Shown here piece after piece: positions 34,582 through 43,340 of a stretch of 64,000 bases of DNA (the stretch's first letter is position 1; each line of letters starts with the position of its first letter). Origin of the DNA: CAVRGQ01 sp963720785. Its GTDB lineage: Bacteria > Actinomycetota > Acidimicrobiia > IMCC26256 > DASPTH01. The stretch lies in contig CAVRGQ010000009.1 of NCBI GenBank assembly GCA_963720785.1, positions 1 to 64,000 on the forward strand, in the 5' to 3' direction. The notes beneath the pieces were generated by a model. That model was not told the DNA's origin. It saw nothing but the letters and a program-made list of their open reading frames with translations, and ran no database searches. A program made the position numbers and the translations under genes.

Positions 34582-35721
34582 TCAGTCCAGGTCGGCGACG
34601 GGCACGGGCCGCCCGAATCGGTACCCCTGACCCATGGTCACCCCGAGCCCTTCGACCGTGTCCGCCTCGGCTTCGGTCTCGACCCCCTCCGCCACCGTCA
34701 CCGCGCCGGTCTCCGCGGCGAAGCGCACCAGACCGGAAACCAGCGTCTGGCGCGGCGGGTCGGCGTCGATGCCGCGGATCCACCGGAGGTCGAGCTTGAT
34801 CACCGCAGGGGCGAGATCGAGGATGTGGCGCAGGCTGGCGAACCCGGCCCCCGCATCGTCCACCGCGAGCCGGACCGGAACGTGGAGTGCAGCCTCGAGG
34901 GCCTCGAACGCCCGCCGGAGCGCGTCGTAGTCGTCCACGGCCTCGTGCTCGGTGAGCTCGAGCACGAGAGGACGGTCGAGACCGGCGAACAGGTCCACGA
35001 GCGAGTGCCGGCTCAGCACCGCACCCGACACGTTGAGGCTCAGGTACCGGGCGGGCGGCAGCGGTTGCGCGCTCGCCGTCGCCGTGGCCAGCGTGGCCAG
35101 CTCGAGGTCCGACTGCACCCCGGCGTGCTGCGCCTCCGCGAACCACACGTCGGGCCCGCGACCGTCGCCGAAGCGCGTCAGCGCCTCGTAGCCCTGCACG
35201 CGACGATCGGCGAGGCGCACGATCGGCTGGAACACCGAGTGGTACGCCCCGTTCCCGATCGTCGCACGCACCCGTTCGGTCACGCGGGCCGCATCTTGAT
35301 CGGGACCGGTCACGGCCGCGCTCCGGGCGTCGCGACTCCGGAGTTGCGCCCGCACCCGCGCGACGAGCTCGTCGGGGTGCAGTGGCTTGGCGAGGTAGTC
35401 GTCGGCGCCGGCGTCGAGCCCCGCGACCCGCGCGTCGAGATCACCCTGTCCGGTCACCATCACCACGGCGAGGGTCCGGGTCGCGGGGTCCGCGCGCAGG
35501 CGGGTGAGCACCTCGATGCCGTCGAGACCGGGCATCCGCGAGTCGAGCAGCACCACGTCGGGTCGCTGTTCGCCCACCGCCGCGAGGGCGGTGACGCCGT
35601 TCAGCGCCTCCCGGGTGTCGAAGCCGGCGGCGCGGAGCGCGCGCACGAAGACGTTCCGCACCATCTCGTCGTCGTCGACCACGAGGATCGAAGGCCGCAC
35701 CGATTGCGGATCGTCGGTCAC
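34582..35721 (-). CDS. Response regulator with EAL phosphodiesterase domain
   Basis: Protein of 379 residues. REC domain at ~11-130 with acidic pair DDD, phospho-acceptor Asp in VVLLDSRMPGLDG and Lys in YLAKPLHPDE. EAL domain at ~155-375 with EALTRF, LSLNVSG, LELTEHE, AVDDAGAGFASL, IKLDL, VAEGVE and MGQGYRFG. All the usual metal and catalytic residues of c-di-GMP phosphodiesterases can be found, so activity is likely. It lies 5 bp downstream of the hybrid kinase and should be its output. Confidence 0.92.
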   Translation of the reverse strand: MTDDPQSVRPSILVVDDDEMVRNVFVRALRAAGFDTREALNGVTALAAVGEQRPDVVLLDSRMPGLDGIEVLTRLRADPATRTLAVVMVTGQGDLDARVAGLDAGADDYLAKPLHPDELVARVRAQLRSRDARSAAVTGPDQDAARVTERVRATIGNGAYHSVFQPIVRLADRRVQGYEALTRFGDGRGPDVWFAEAQHAGVQSDLELATLATATASAQPLPPARYLSLNVSGAVLSRHSLVDLFAGLDRPLVLELTEHEAVDDYDALRRAFEALEAALHVPVRLAVDDAGAGFASLRHILDLAPAVIKLDLRWIRGIDADPPRQTLVSGLVRFAAETGAVTVAEGVETEAEADTVEGLGVTMGQGYRFGRPVPVADLD

Positions 35722-35726
35722 CGGTG

Positions 35727-37772
35727 TCAGCCGAGCGCCTCGTGTACGGCCGCCGCGAGATCCTGCGGCCGGAACGGCTTGGGCAGGAACGCGTCGCCGT
35801 CGAGCTCGGGGCCGACCAGTCCTTCCGCGTAGCCGGACATGAACAGCACCTGGATGCCCGGGCGGCGATCACGCATCGCGGCCGCCAACGCGGGGCCCCG
35901 CATCGACGGCAGCACCACGTCGGTGAGGAGGAGGTCGATCGGCGCCGCCGTCTGCTCCTCGACGACCAACGCCGCGAGCGAGTCGTCGGCCTCGAACACC
36001 TGGTACCCGCGCCGGCGCAGGGTGTCGACCGCGAGCCGGCGCACCGCGTCGTCGTCCTCCACCACCAGCACGGTCCCCTCGCCCTGCTGCGCGACCGGCA
36101 CGGCCCGCACGACCGGCGCCGACGGCTCCGACCCCGCGTCGGGGAGGTACACCCGGAACGTGGTCCCGCCGCCCGGCTCCGAGTACACGGTGATGCGCCC
36201 GCCCGCCTGGGTGACCGCCCCGTACGCCGTGGAGAGCCCGAGCCCGGTGCCCTGACCGACGTCCTTCGTCGTGAAGAACGGTTCGAAGATCCGCGCCTGC
36301 ACGTCGGGGGTCATGCCGATCCCGGTGTCGGACACCGTGAGCACCACGAACGGCCCCTCGAACTCGTCACCCCGGTGCGCGGTCTCGAGCAGCAACGTGC
36401 CGCCGTCGGGCATGGCGTCGCCGGCGTTCACGACGAGGTTGAGCACCACCTGCTCGAGCTGGTCGCGCGAACAGCGCGCCACGGCCGGTTGCTCGCCGTA
36501 GCCGGTCTCGACGCGGATGTTCGCCGGGATGACGCGTTGCAGCATCGGCCACATGGCCTCGACGACCGCATGGATGTCGACGGCCTCGTGGACCAGCATC
36601 TTGCGCCGGCTGAACGAGAGGAGCTGGTCGACCAGCGCGACCGCGCGCTCCGCCGCCTTCTCGACCTGCAGGAGATCGTCCCGGTGGGCGTCGTCGTCGG
36701 CGATCTCACCGAGGACGAGCGCGACGTAGCCGGTGATCGCGGTGAGGATGTTGTTGAAGTCGTGGGCGATGCCACCCGCGAGCCGGCCGAGCGCCTCCAT
36801 CTTCGTGGCCTGCACGAGTTGCTCCTCGAGGCGGCGCACCTCGGTGACGTCGGCGAAGGACGTCACGGCGGCGTAGGGGGCGTCGCCCTCGGCGCGGACG
36901 AGCGGTCGCGTGTTCACCGACACCCAGCGCCGCTCGCCCGATTCGGTGGTGATGCCCTCGAGCACGTTCAGGCGTGGTTCGCCGTCGGCGAGCGTCAAGT
37001 ACGTGGGGAGTTCGTCGGTGGTGAAGGCCGTCCCGTCGGGTCGCACCGGGTAGTCCGTCATCGACCGGCGGTGCTCCACGAGCCGGTCGATGTCCATCCC
37101 GAACACCTCGGCCGCGGCCCGGTTCGCGGCGACCACCGTGCCGTCGGCGTACGTGAGCAGGATCGCCTCCGCGAGCGCGTCGACGATGGCGTTGTGCAGG
37201 GCCTCCGTCTCGGCGAGCGCCACCTCCGCGCGCGACCGCTCGTCGGCCATCACGAGCACGTCGGCAATCGCCGCGATCTCCGCGACGGGCACGTCTTCGG
37301 GTGCGGGCTTCCCCGAGCGCCACGACAGGCTCAGGTACCCGCCGACGTTCGGCGCCTCCCCCACCGGGACCACGAGCACGGAACGTGCCCCGACCCGCTG
37401 CAGCGCGGCCTGCTCCGCGCCGGCGTCGAGCCGGACGCGGTCGGCGTCGCGGATGAACTGGATCCGGCCCGCGACGACGAGGTCGAACAGGACCGGGAGC
37501 TTGGTGCGGGAGACCGAGGTGCGCGGGGCGATCGAGTCGTCCCGCACGGCCTCGCTGCGCCACGTGTGCGTGCGCTCGAAGGTCTCGACGTCGACCCGCC
37601 GGGCCAGCACCGCGACATCGGCGGCGTAGGTGGTCGCCACCTGTTGCAGGCCGGCCTCGATCGCCGGTCCGGCCTGACCGACGGGGGCGCGCAGCAGCGC
37701 GCGCAGGATTGCGGCGAGCAGGTCGAGATCCGCAGTTCTCCCGTGAGCCCTGGCTGCCACACCGCCTCCCAC
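35727..37772 (-). CDS. GAF-PAS hybrid sensor histidine kinase with C-terminal receiver
   Basis: Protein of 681 residues, apparently soluble. GAF-like domain ~20-175, PAS/PAC ~190-330 (AILLTYADGTVVAANRAAAEVFG), HisKA with LGRLAGGIAHDFNNIL (phospho-His), HATPase with NLVVNAGDAMPDGG, VSDTGIGM and GQGTGLGLSTAYG. A REC domain ~560-681 follows, with Asp in LLLTDVVLPS and Lys in FLPKPFRP. This domain order is typical of cytoplasmic sensors that read small molecules or redox state. It forms an operon with the REC-EAL gene, linking the signal to c-di-GMP turnover. GTG start. Confidence 0.93.
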   Translation of the reverse strand: MGGGVAARAHGRTADLDLLAAILRALLRAPVGQAGPAIEAGLQQVATTYAADVAVLARRVDVETFERTHTWRSEAVRDDSIAPRTSVSRTKLPVLFDLVVAGRIQFIRDADRVRLDAGAEQAALQRVGARSVLVVPVGEAPNVGGYLSLSWRSGKPAPEDVPVAEIAAIADVLVMADERSRAEVALAETEALHNAIVDALAEAILLTYADGTVVAANRAAAEVFGMDIDRLVEHRRSMTDYPVRPDGTAFTTDELPTYLTLADGEPRLNVLEGITTESGERRWVSVNTRPLVRAEGDAPYAAVTSFADVTEVRRLEEQLVQATKMEALGRLAGGIAHDFNNILTAITGYVALVLGEIADDDAHRDDLLQVEKAAERAVALVDQLLSFSRRKMLVHEAVDIHAVVEAMWPMLQRVIPANIRVETGYGEQPAVARCSRDQLEQVVLNLVVNAGDAMPDGGTLLLETAHRGDEFEGPFVVLTVSDTGIGMTPDVQARIFEPFFTTKDVGQGTGLGLSTAYGAVTQAGGRITVYSEPGGGTTFRVYLPDAGSEPSAPVVRAVPVAQQGEGTVLVVEDDDAVRRLAVDTLRRRGYQVFEADDSLAALVVEEQTAAPIDLLLTDVVLPSMRGPALAAAMRDRRPGIQVLFMSGYAEGLVGPELDGDAFLPKPFRPQDLAAAVHEALG

Positions 37773-37936
37773 TGAGAAGGCCCCGCTGACGGGCAGGTCG
37801 ACCTTACCGACCCCAGCCCCGGAATACCACTGAACGCGGTTCCGATTCCACGCATTGCGGCAATGGTCACGGCGGAGGGCCCCGCCAGGACCGGTTCCGG
37901 TGGTGACGCGGGCTCCGCGTCTGGTTGGCTGGGGCC

Positions 37937-38851
37937 GTGAACCCCACTCTCGACACCATCCCGGTCTCCGGCGCGCTCGGCGCCGAGATCCGCGGGGTCG
38001 ACCCTCGCACCGCCGACGATGCGACGCTCGCCGAGATCGTCGACACCCTCCACGAGTACGAGGTGGTGTTCTTCCCGGGGGTCGATCTCTCCGAGGACGA
38101 GCACCTCGCGTTCGCGCGCCGCCTGGGGACCTGCAGCCCGTTCCCGCTGTCGAAGCTGCGCGGCGCGACCGAACCCTCGTTCCAGGTGATCACCGACGGC
38201 CCCGACAGCAGGCCCGAGGCCGACGACTGGCACACCGATGTCACGTGGACGGCGCAGCCGCCCAAGTATGCGCTGCTGCACGCCGATGTGGTGCCCGCGC
38301 GGGGCGGCGACACGCTGTGGGCGTCGACGACCACCGCGTACGACGCGCTCTCTCCCGCGATGCAGGAGTTCGTGTCGGGCCTGCACGTGGTCCACGACGG
38401 CGAGAGCTTCATCGCGGGCATGTACCGCAAGAACGGCCGCAACGAGGCCACCGACACCTTCGCCGCGCTCCTGCGCGAGCAGTACCCGCCGGTCGTGCAC
38501 CCGCTCGTTCGCACCCACCCCGACACCGGGCGGCGCGCGCTGTTCCTCGGTGGCCGCTTCATGCGCGGGGTCGAGGAGCTCACCCCCACCGAGAGCCACG
38601 CGCTGCTCGACTTCCTCGTGCAACACGTCGCCGACGTGCGCTTCCACTGCCGGTGGCGCTGGACCCACGGCGATCTCGCGATCTGGGACGAGCGCTCCAC
38701 CAACCACCGCAACGCAGCTGACCACTGGCCCCAGGCGCGCTCCATCCGTCGCATCGAGGTCGACGGCGACCGCCCGTACTTCGACCCCGCCGCGGTGGCA
38801 CGCCCGCGCCGCGACGAGAACCGCCCGGTGCCCGCGAACGACTTCCGGTGA
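37937..38851 (+). CDS. TauD/TfdA-family Fe(II)/2-oxoglutarate dioxygenase
   Basis: Protein of 304 residues. Iron-binding HxD is His99/Asp101 in DDWHTDVTW. The distal His is in RSTNHRNAADHW, and the oxoglutarate-binding Arg follows in ARSIRRIEV. Other family features: GAEIRGVDPRT, VVFFPGVDLS and RALFLGGRF. It hydroxylates an unknown substrate; family members act on taurine, aryloxyalkanoates and alkyl sulfates. An alkylsulfatase gene lies 4 kb away, but linkage of the two is only speculation. GTG start. Confidence 0.92.
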   Translation: MNPTLDTIPVSGALGAEIRGVDPRTADDATLAEIVDTLHEYEVVFFPGVDLSEDEHLAFARRLGTCSPFPLSKLRGATEPSFQVITDGPDSRPEADDWHTDVTWTAQPPKYALLHADVVPARGGDTLWASTTTAYDALSPAMQEFVSGLHVVHDGESFIAGMYRKNGRNEATDTFAALLREQYPPVVHPLVRTHPDTGRRALFLGGRFMRGVEELTPTESHALLDFLVQHVADVRFHCRWRWTHGDLAIWDERSTNHRNAADHWPQARSIRRIEVDGDRPYFDPAAVARPRRDENRPVPANDFR

Positions 38852-38869
38852 CGCGCCGCCGGCGCGAGG

Positions 38870-39547
38870 CTACGGGACCAGGTACTCGCGCGTCATGCAC
38901 TCCATGCCCGCGTCGAGGCTGAGGAAGCGCGGGATGTCCTCGTAGATGAGGCGCTGGCCCTCGTCGGAGTCGAACATGCCGGTGAGGATGTCGGGGGCGG
39001 CACGGAAGTGCAGTTCGCCGATGCCGTCCCAGTACGGCGTGTTCTCGGTCAACGGCTGGGCCACCTGGTTCTGCACGTAGTGCCAGAAGCCGGGCTGGCG
39101 GGCCACCGCGAGCGGGCCGTGGTTGAACTGCCAGTGGTGGCAGAAGTCGTCGTGGGAGATGTCGGCACGGCGTTGCACGAAGCACAGGAGCTTCGCGCCG
39201 GGTGACGGCTCGCCCGCGCCCCACGTGCGCTCGTAGGGCTTCTGCTCCACCTCGTCGACGCGGTACACACCGACGGGCCGCACCGCGTCGGGCAGCGTGA
39301 ACCCGAGGGCGGTGCCCAGTCCGTCACCGTCGTCGACACCCCACAACGTGACCATCCCCGCCACGCCCTGCGCGGTGTCCATGGTGCGGACCTCGTCGTA
39401 GTCGCCGCCGGAGTAGCGGACGTTCACCGCGGCGCGCTCGGCACGCCCCTCGTCGACGAGTCGCTGCGCCTCGGCGAGCAGCGCACCCACGTACGGCGGC
39501 TCGACCCCCGTGTCCCCGTTCGCGTCGAACGTGACCAACACCTTCAT
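38870..39547 (-). CDS. EthD-domain protein
   Basis: Protein of 225 residues. The N-terminal ~110 residues resemble a YciI/dimeric alpha-beta-barrel domain (VLVTFDANGDTGVEPPYVG; AVNVRYSGGDYDEVRTM). The C-terminal part is EthD-like (LLCFVQRRADISHDDFCHHW, NHGPLAVARQPGFWHYVQNQ). EthD proteins are small accessory proteins of P450 or ether-degradation systems with poorly defined roles. It is divergent from the molybdopterin oxidoreductase gene. Confidence 0.85.
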   Translation of the reverse strand: MKVLVTFDANGDTGVEPPYVGALLAEAQRLVDEGRAERAAVNVRYSGGDYDEVRTMDTAQGVAGMVTLWGVDDGDGLGTALGFTLPDAVRPVGVYRVDEVEQKPYERTWGAGEPSPGAKLLCFVQRRADISHDDFCHHWQFNHGPLAVARQPGFWHYVQNQVAQPLTENTPYWDGIGELHFRAAPDILTGMFDSDEGQRLIYEDIPRFLSLDAGMECMTREYLVP

Positions 39548-39601
39548 CGCGATTCCCCCGTCGTCGTGCGTGTGTGAGGGACCGACGGTAACGTCCGCGC
39601 C

Positions 39602-41764
39602 ATGGTCGACACCAGCGCCCCCGACACCCGCGCCTCCGCTACCGGGCTCGACACCAGGCTCGTGCCCACGTTCTGCCGGATCTGCGAGCCGCTGTGCGGG
39701 CTGGTGGCGGAAGTCGACGCCGACGGCACCGTCCGCGACCTGCGGCCCGACCGCGACCACCCGGTGTCGGCCGGCTTCGCGTGTCACAAGGGCACCTCGT
39801 TCCACCACGTGCACCACTCCCCCGACCGGGTCGACCACCCGCTGCGGCGCACGAACGAGAAGACCGCCCCACACGGGGCGTTCGAGCCGGTGTCGTGGGA
39901 CGAGGCCTTCGCCGACATCGGCGAGCGGCTGCGGGCGATCCGCGAGGAGCACGGCCCCGAGGCGGTCGGCTGCTACTGGGGCAACCCCCTCGCGTACACC
40001 GCGGCGGGCATCCCGACCGTGTACTCGTTCTGGGGGAAGATGGAGTCGACGCGCTTGTTCGGCGGTCTCACCCAGGACCTGTCCAACAAGTTCGCGGCGA
40101 TGGACGCGATGTTCGGCGTGGAGGCGCGCTTCCCCGCACCCGACCTCTTCCACACCGACTACCTGCTGCTCCTCGGCAGCGACCCGACTGGTGGCCACAT
40201 GACCGCGGTGTCGGTGCCCAATGCAATCGACGCGATCCGCGGCATCCGCGAGCGCGGCGGCGACGTCACCTTCGTGAACCCGCGCCGCGTCCAGGCCGTC
40301 GATCTCGGGCTCGGCTCGTTACTGCAGATCCGCCCCGACACCGACGCCTACTTCCTCGCCGCACTGCTCACCGAGATCGACCGGCTCGGCCCCGGGGGCA
40401 CCGGCGGCTGGCGCGACGACCTGCTCGCGGAGCACGGCCGCAACGTCGACGGCCTGCGCGCGTTCGTGGCCGCGTACGACGCCGACGCCGTCGCCGCGGT
40501 CACCGGCCTCGCCGCCGACGACATCCGCCGCGTCGCGCGCGACTTCGCCACCGCGTCGGGTGCGATCGCGCACATGGGCACCGGCGGCAACATGGGCCGT
40601 CAGGGCACGATCGTCTACTGGCTGCTCACCATGCTCAACCTCGCGACCGGCAACCTCGGCCGTGCGGGCGGAGGCCTGCTCCAGGGCCAGGCACCCACCG
40701 AGCACTTCGACGAACTGCCGGAGCGCTTCTTCGACTCACCCGTCGGCCCGGTGCGCCACACGTGGGGCCACGTGCCGGCGAACCTGATGCCCGAGTACAT
40801 CGAGGCCGAGCGCGACCCGGTGCGCGCGATGGTGGTGATCGGCGGCAACCCGATCATGGCGGTGCCCGGCGAGGAACGACTGCGCGAGACGTTCCCGCAG
40901 CTCGAGCTGCTCGTGACCATCGACCTGTTCCGCAGCGCGACCGCGGACCTGTCCGACTACGTGCTCCCGGCCACCGACTGGCTGGAGCGGTCCGACCTCC
41001 GCCGCGGCGGCATGGCCCTCGTGCCCTCCGCGCAGTACGTGGAGCCGGTGGTCGGCGCCGTCGCCGAGCGCCGCGACGAGTGGTGGATCCTCGCCCGCAT
41101 CGAGCAGGAGCTCGGCCTCCCCAACGCGATCGACCAGGGCATCGACTTCGCGCAGCTCGTGCTCGAGGGCACCGCGCAGAGCATGGGCACGTCGCTCGAC
41201 GAGCTGCGCGCCCAGCCCAAGGGGTTGAAGCTGCTCGGCCCGCCCCAGAACATGACGATCGCGGAGTCGGTGGCCTACACCGACGGGCGCATCGACTGCT
41301 GCCCCCCGAGCTTCGCCCCCCTGCTCGAGCGTGCCCACGCGTTGTTCGCCGACCTGCAGGCGCGCCCGGCCGATCAGCTCCAGCTCATCCAGTGGCGCAA
41401 CCGCCGCCAGCACAACAGCTGGGGTCGGCGCATCATCCCCACGCTGCGGCGCGGCGAGCACGCCCGCAACCCGCTCCTCTTCCACCCCGACGACCTCGCC
41501 GCCCGCGGCTTCGCCGTCGGTGACCCGGTCGCGGTGCGCAGTGCCTCCGGCGAGGTGTGCACGATCGCCGGCATCGACGACGCGCTGCGCCCGGGCGTGG
41601 TCGCGCTGAGCCACGGCTACGGCGAACGCTCGGTCGACGATGCCGACGACCTCGAGGTGGGCGTGAACGTGAACCGCCTGCTGCCCACCGGCCCGGGCAG
41701 CTACGAGCACTACTCGGGCATGGCCTTCATGCAGGGGATCCCCGTGACCGTGGAGCGCGTCTAG
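39602..41764 (+). CDS. Molybdopterin-dependent oxidoreductase (DMSO reductase family)
   Basis: Protein of 720 residues. The N-terminal [4Fe-4S] site is Cys25-x2-Cys28-x3-Cys32 ... Cys61 (FCRICEPLCG; AGFACHKG). The MGD-binding domains follow (YWGNPLAYTAAG; GSDPTGGHMTAVSVPNAIDA; GTGGNMGRQG; VVIGGNPIMAVPG) and a C-terminal dinucleotide-binding barrel (NPLLFHPDDLAARGFAVGD; GVNVNRLLP). No Cys, Sec or Ser molybdenum ligand is obvious near YWGNPLA, so the metal ligand is unclear. No Tat signal is present: cytoplasmic. The substrate is not known; it has no linked electron-transfer subunits here. ATG start. Confidence 0.9.
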   Translation: MVDTSAPDTRASATGLDTRLVPTFCRICEPLCGLVAEVDADGTVRDLRPDRDHPVSAGFACHKGTSFHHVHHSPDRVDHPLRRTNEKTAPHGAFEPVSWDEAFADIGERLRAIREEHGPEAVGCYWGNPLAYTAAGIPTVYSFWGKMESTRLFGGLTQDLSNKFAAMDAMFGVEARFPAPDLFHTDYLLLLGSDPTGGHMTAVSVPNAIDAIRGIRERGGDVTFVNPRRVQAVDLGLGSLLQIRPDTDAYFLAALLTEIDRLGPGGTGGWRDDLLAEHGRNVDGLRAFVAAYDADAVAAVTGLAADDIRRVARDFATASGAIAHMGTGGNMGRQGTIVYWLLTMLNLATGNLGRAGGGLLQGQAPTEHFDELPERFFDSPVGPVRHTWGHVPANLMPEYIEAERDPVRAMVVIGGNPIMAVPGEERLRETFPQLELLVTIDLFRSATADLSDYVLPATDWLERSDLRRGGMALVPSAQYVEPVVGAVAERRDEWWILARIEQELGLPNAIDQGIDFAQLVLEGTAQSMGTSLDELRAQPKGLKLLGPPQNMTIAESVAYTDGRIDCCPPSFAPLLERAHALFADLQARPADQLQLIQWRNRRQHNSWGRRIIPTLRRGEHARNPLLFHPDDLAARGFAVGDPVAVRSASGEVCTIAGIDDALRPGVVALSHGYGERSVDDADDLEVGVNVNRLLPTGPGSYEHYSGMAFMQGIPVTVERV

Positions 41765-41767
41765 CGC

Positions 41768-43117
41768 TCAGGCGTCCTCGCCCTGGCCCTCGCCCTGGCC
41801 GAGGACCCAGCGGTCGAGGTTGCGGTGCAGGTTGATCACGCGGCACTCCTCGGCCGACAACGTGAGGTGCTGCAGGCCGGGCTGGTGCAGGCCGCGTTGT
41901 GCGGTGAGCATGATGCCGATGTCCTGGCTCATCACCACGCCGAGGTCGGTACCCGGTGGCACCTCCATCGTCATCGGCTCGGAGCGCGGTGCCGGCCCTC
42001 CACCTTCGGGCGCGGGCGCGGGCTCGAACGTCATCATCACGAACTGGGCGTCGTCGGGGGTGAGCCCCGGACGCGACGTGAGCACGCTCACGAGGTCGGG
42101 CGCACACAGCACGGTGGTGTTGGGGAACAGGTTGTACTGCGACAGCGCGGTGAGGCGATTGGTGTCGTAGCCCGAGATGTCGGCGCCCCGGCTCGCCTGC
42201 TTCGCCACGATGCACCCGGCGATGACGTCCTGCACCGTCTTGCCCTCGGGGATCTCGGGCATCGGCGCGTCCTCCGCCATCCCGGCGCGGTCACCCTGGC
42301 AGTGCATGTAGGAGCTCCACACCAACTCGGGCGGCACCTCCTCGCCGAGCCGGCCGAGCCGCGGCGACGGCACCGCGTACTGCTGGTACGACACGCCGTG
42401 GCGCGACCACAGCTTCTGCGGCGCGTCGATGTCGTCGAGGTGGGCGAGCATCTCGCGGTGGATTCCCTGGATGTGGTAGGTCTCCGAGAAGCCTTCGGCG
42501 ACCACCTTCCAGTTGGCGGGCACGGCCATCGTGATCTGCGTCTTGCACCGGTAGTCGTCGAGCGGCAGCCACGAGAGGTCGTCGGGCACGCCTTCGAGCC
42601 ACTCGGCGAGCGGCGTCGCGTCGAGGTCGAGGTTCACGAACACGAGCGGGCCCCACGTGTCGACCTGTGCGCGCAGCAACCCGTACTCGTCGTTGTCGAG
42701 CTTGCCGAACCCGCGCCGTGACGGCACCTCGCGCAGGCGGCCCTCGGTGGTCCACGCCCACCGGTGGTACGGGCAGCGCAGCTCCTGCAGCCCCTTGCCC
42801 GTGCCCTCGCAGATCGCGTTGCCACGGTGGCGGCACGCGTTCTGGAACGCACGCAACTCGCCGTCGTCGCCGCGCACGATGAGGATCGACAACCACGCAG
42901 CGCGGTACTCGTAGAAGTCGCCGGGCTCGGCGACGTGGTCGACGCTGCACGCGACCTGCCACACCTTCGGCCACAGCCGCTCCTGCTCGCGGGCCATCCA
43001 CTCCGGCGAGATGTAGCGGTCGACGGGCACGATCGTGGGTTCGGAGCGGTCGAGTCCCGACGCGGTGATCGCCAGGCCCTCCCACTCGCGTGCGTCCGGT
43101 TCCTCGAGCACAGCCAT
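41768..43117 (-). CDS. Rieske non-heme iron oxygenase, alpha subunit
   Basis: Protein of 449 residues. Rieske centre: Cys95-x-His97 in NACRHRGNA and Cys115-x2-His118 in RCPYHRW. The catalytic-iron site follows in GFSETYHIQGIHREM (two His), as in ring-hydroxylating and related oxygenases. It needs ferredoxin/reductase partners that are not in the window. Its stop is 3 bp past the convergent molybdopterin gene. Substrate unknown; aromatic or steroid compounds are usual for the family. Confidence 0.93.
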   Translation of the reverse strand: MAVLEEPDAREWEGLAITASGLDRSEPTIVPVDRYISPEWMAREQERLWPKVWQVACSVDHVAEPGDFYEYRAAWLSILIVRGDDGELRAFQNACRHRGNAICEGTGKGLQELRCPYHRWAWTTEGRLREVPSRRGFGKLDNDEYGLLRAQVDTWGPLVFVNLDLDATPLAEWLEGVPDDLSWLPLDDYRCKTQITMAVPANWKVVAEGFSETYHIQGIHREMLAHLDDIDAPQKLWSRHGVSYQQYAVPSPRLGRLGEEVPPELVWSSYMHCQGDRAGMAEDAPMPEIPEGKTVQDVIAGCIVAKQASRGADISGYDTNRLTALSQYNLFPNTTVLCAPDLVSVLTSRPGLTPDDAQFVMMTFEPAPAPEGGGPAPRSEPMTMEVPPGTDLGVVMSQDIGIMLTAQRGLHQPGLQHLTLSAEECRVINLHRNLDRWVLGQGEGQGEDA

Positions 43118-43340
43118 GACGGCATCCTCGCGCACTTCGCCGCCGGTGACATGGCCCGGGCCAGGTCCAGCCGGGCCCGGGCCGAGCCCGTGGCGGGTGC
43201 CGGTGAACGGCAGGTGAACTGTGGTCGGGGGCCGGGCATGTCATTGTGAAGTTCGGCCACGGAGCGACGAGAATGGGCCCATCGAATCACTCACCGATGC
43301 TGTTGCGGGTGCGGGCCCGGCCGACTCGACCGCGCCTCCC

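Noticed and set aside
34582..35721. Degenerate, inactive EAL domain
   Set aside because: DDAGAGF differs from the common DDFGTG, but the metal-binding Asp pair, Glu residues, Asn and Lys are all present, so activity is likely.
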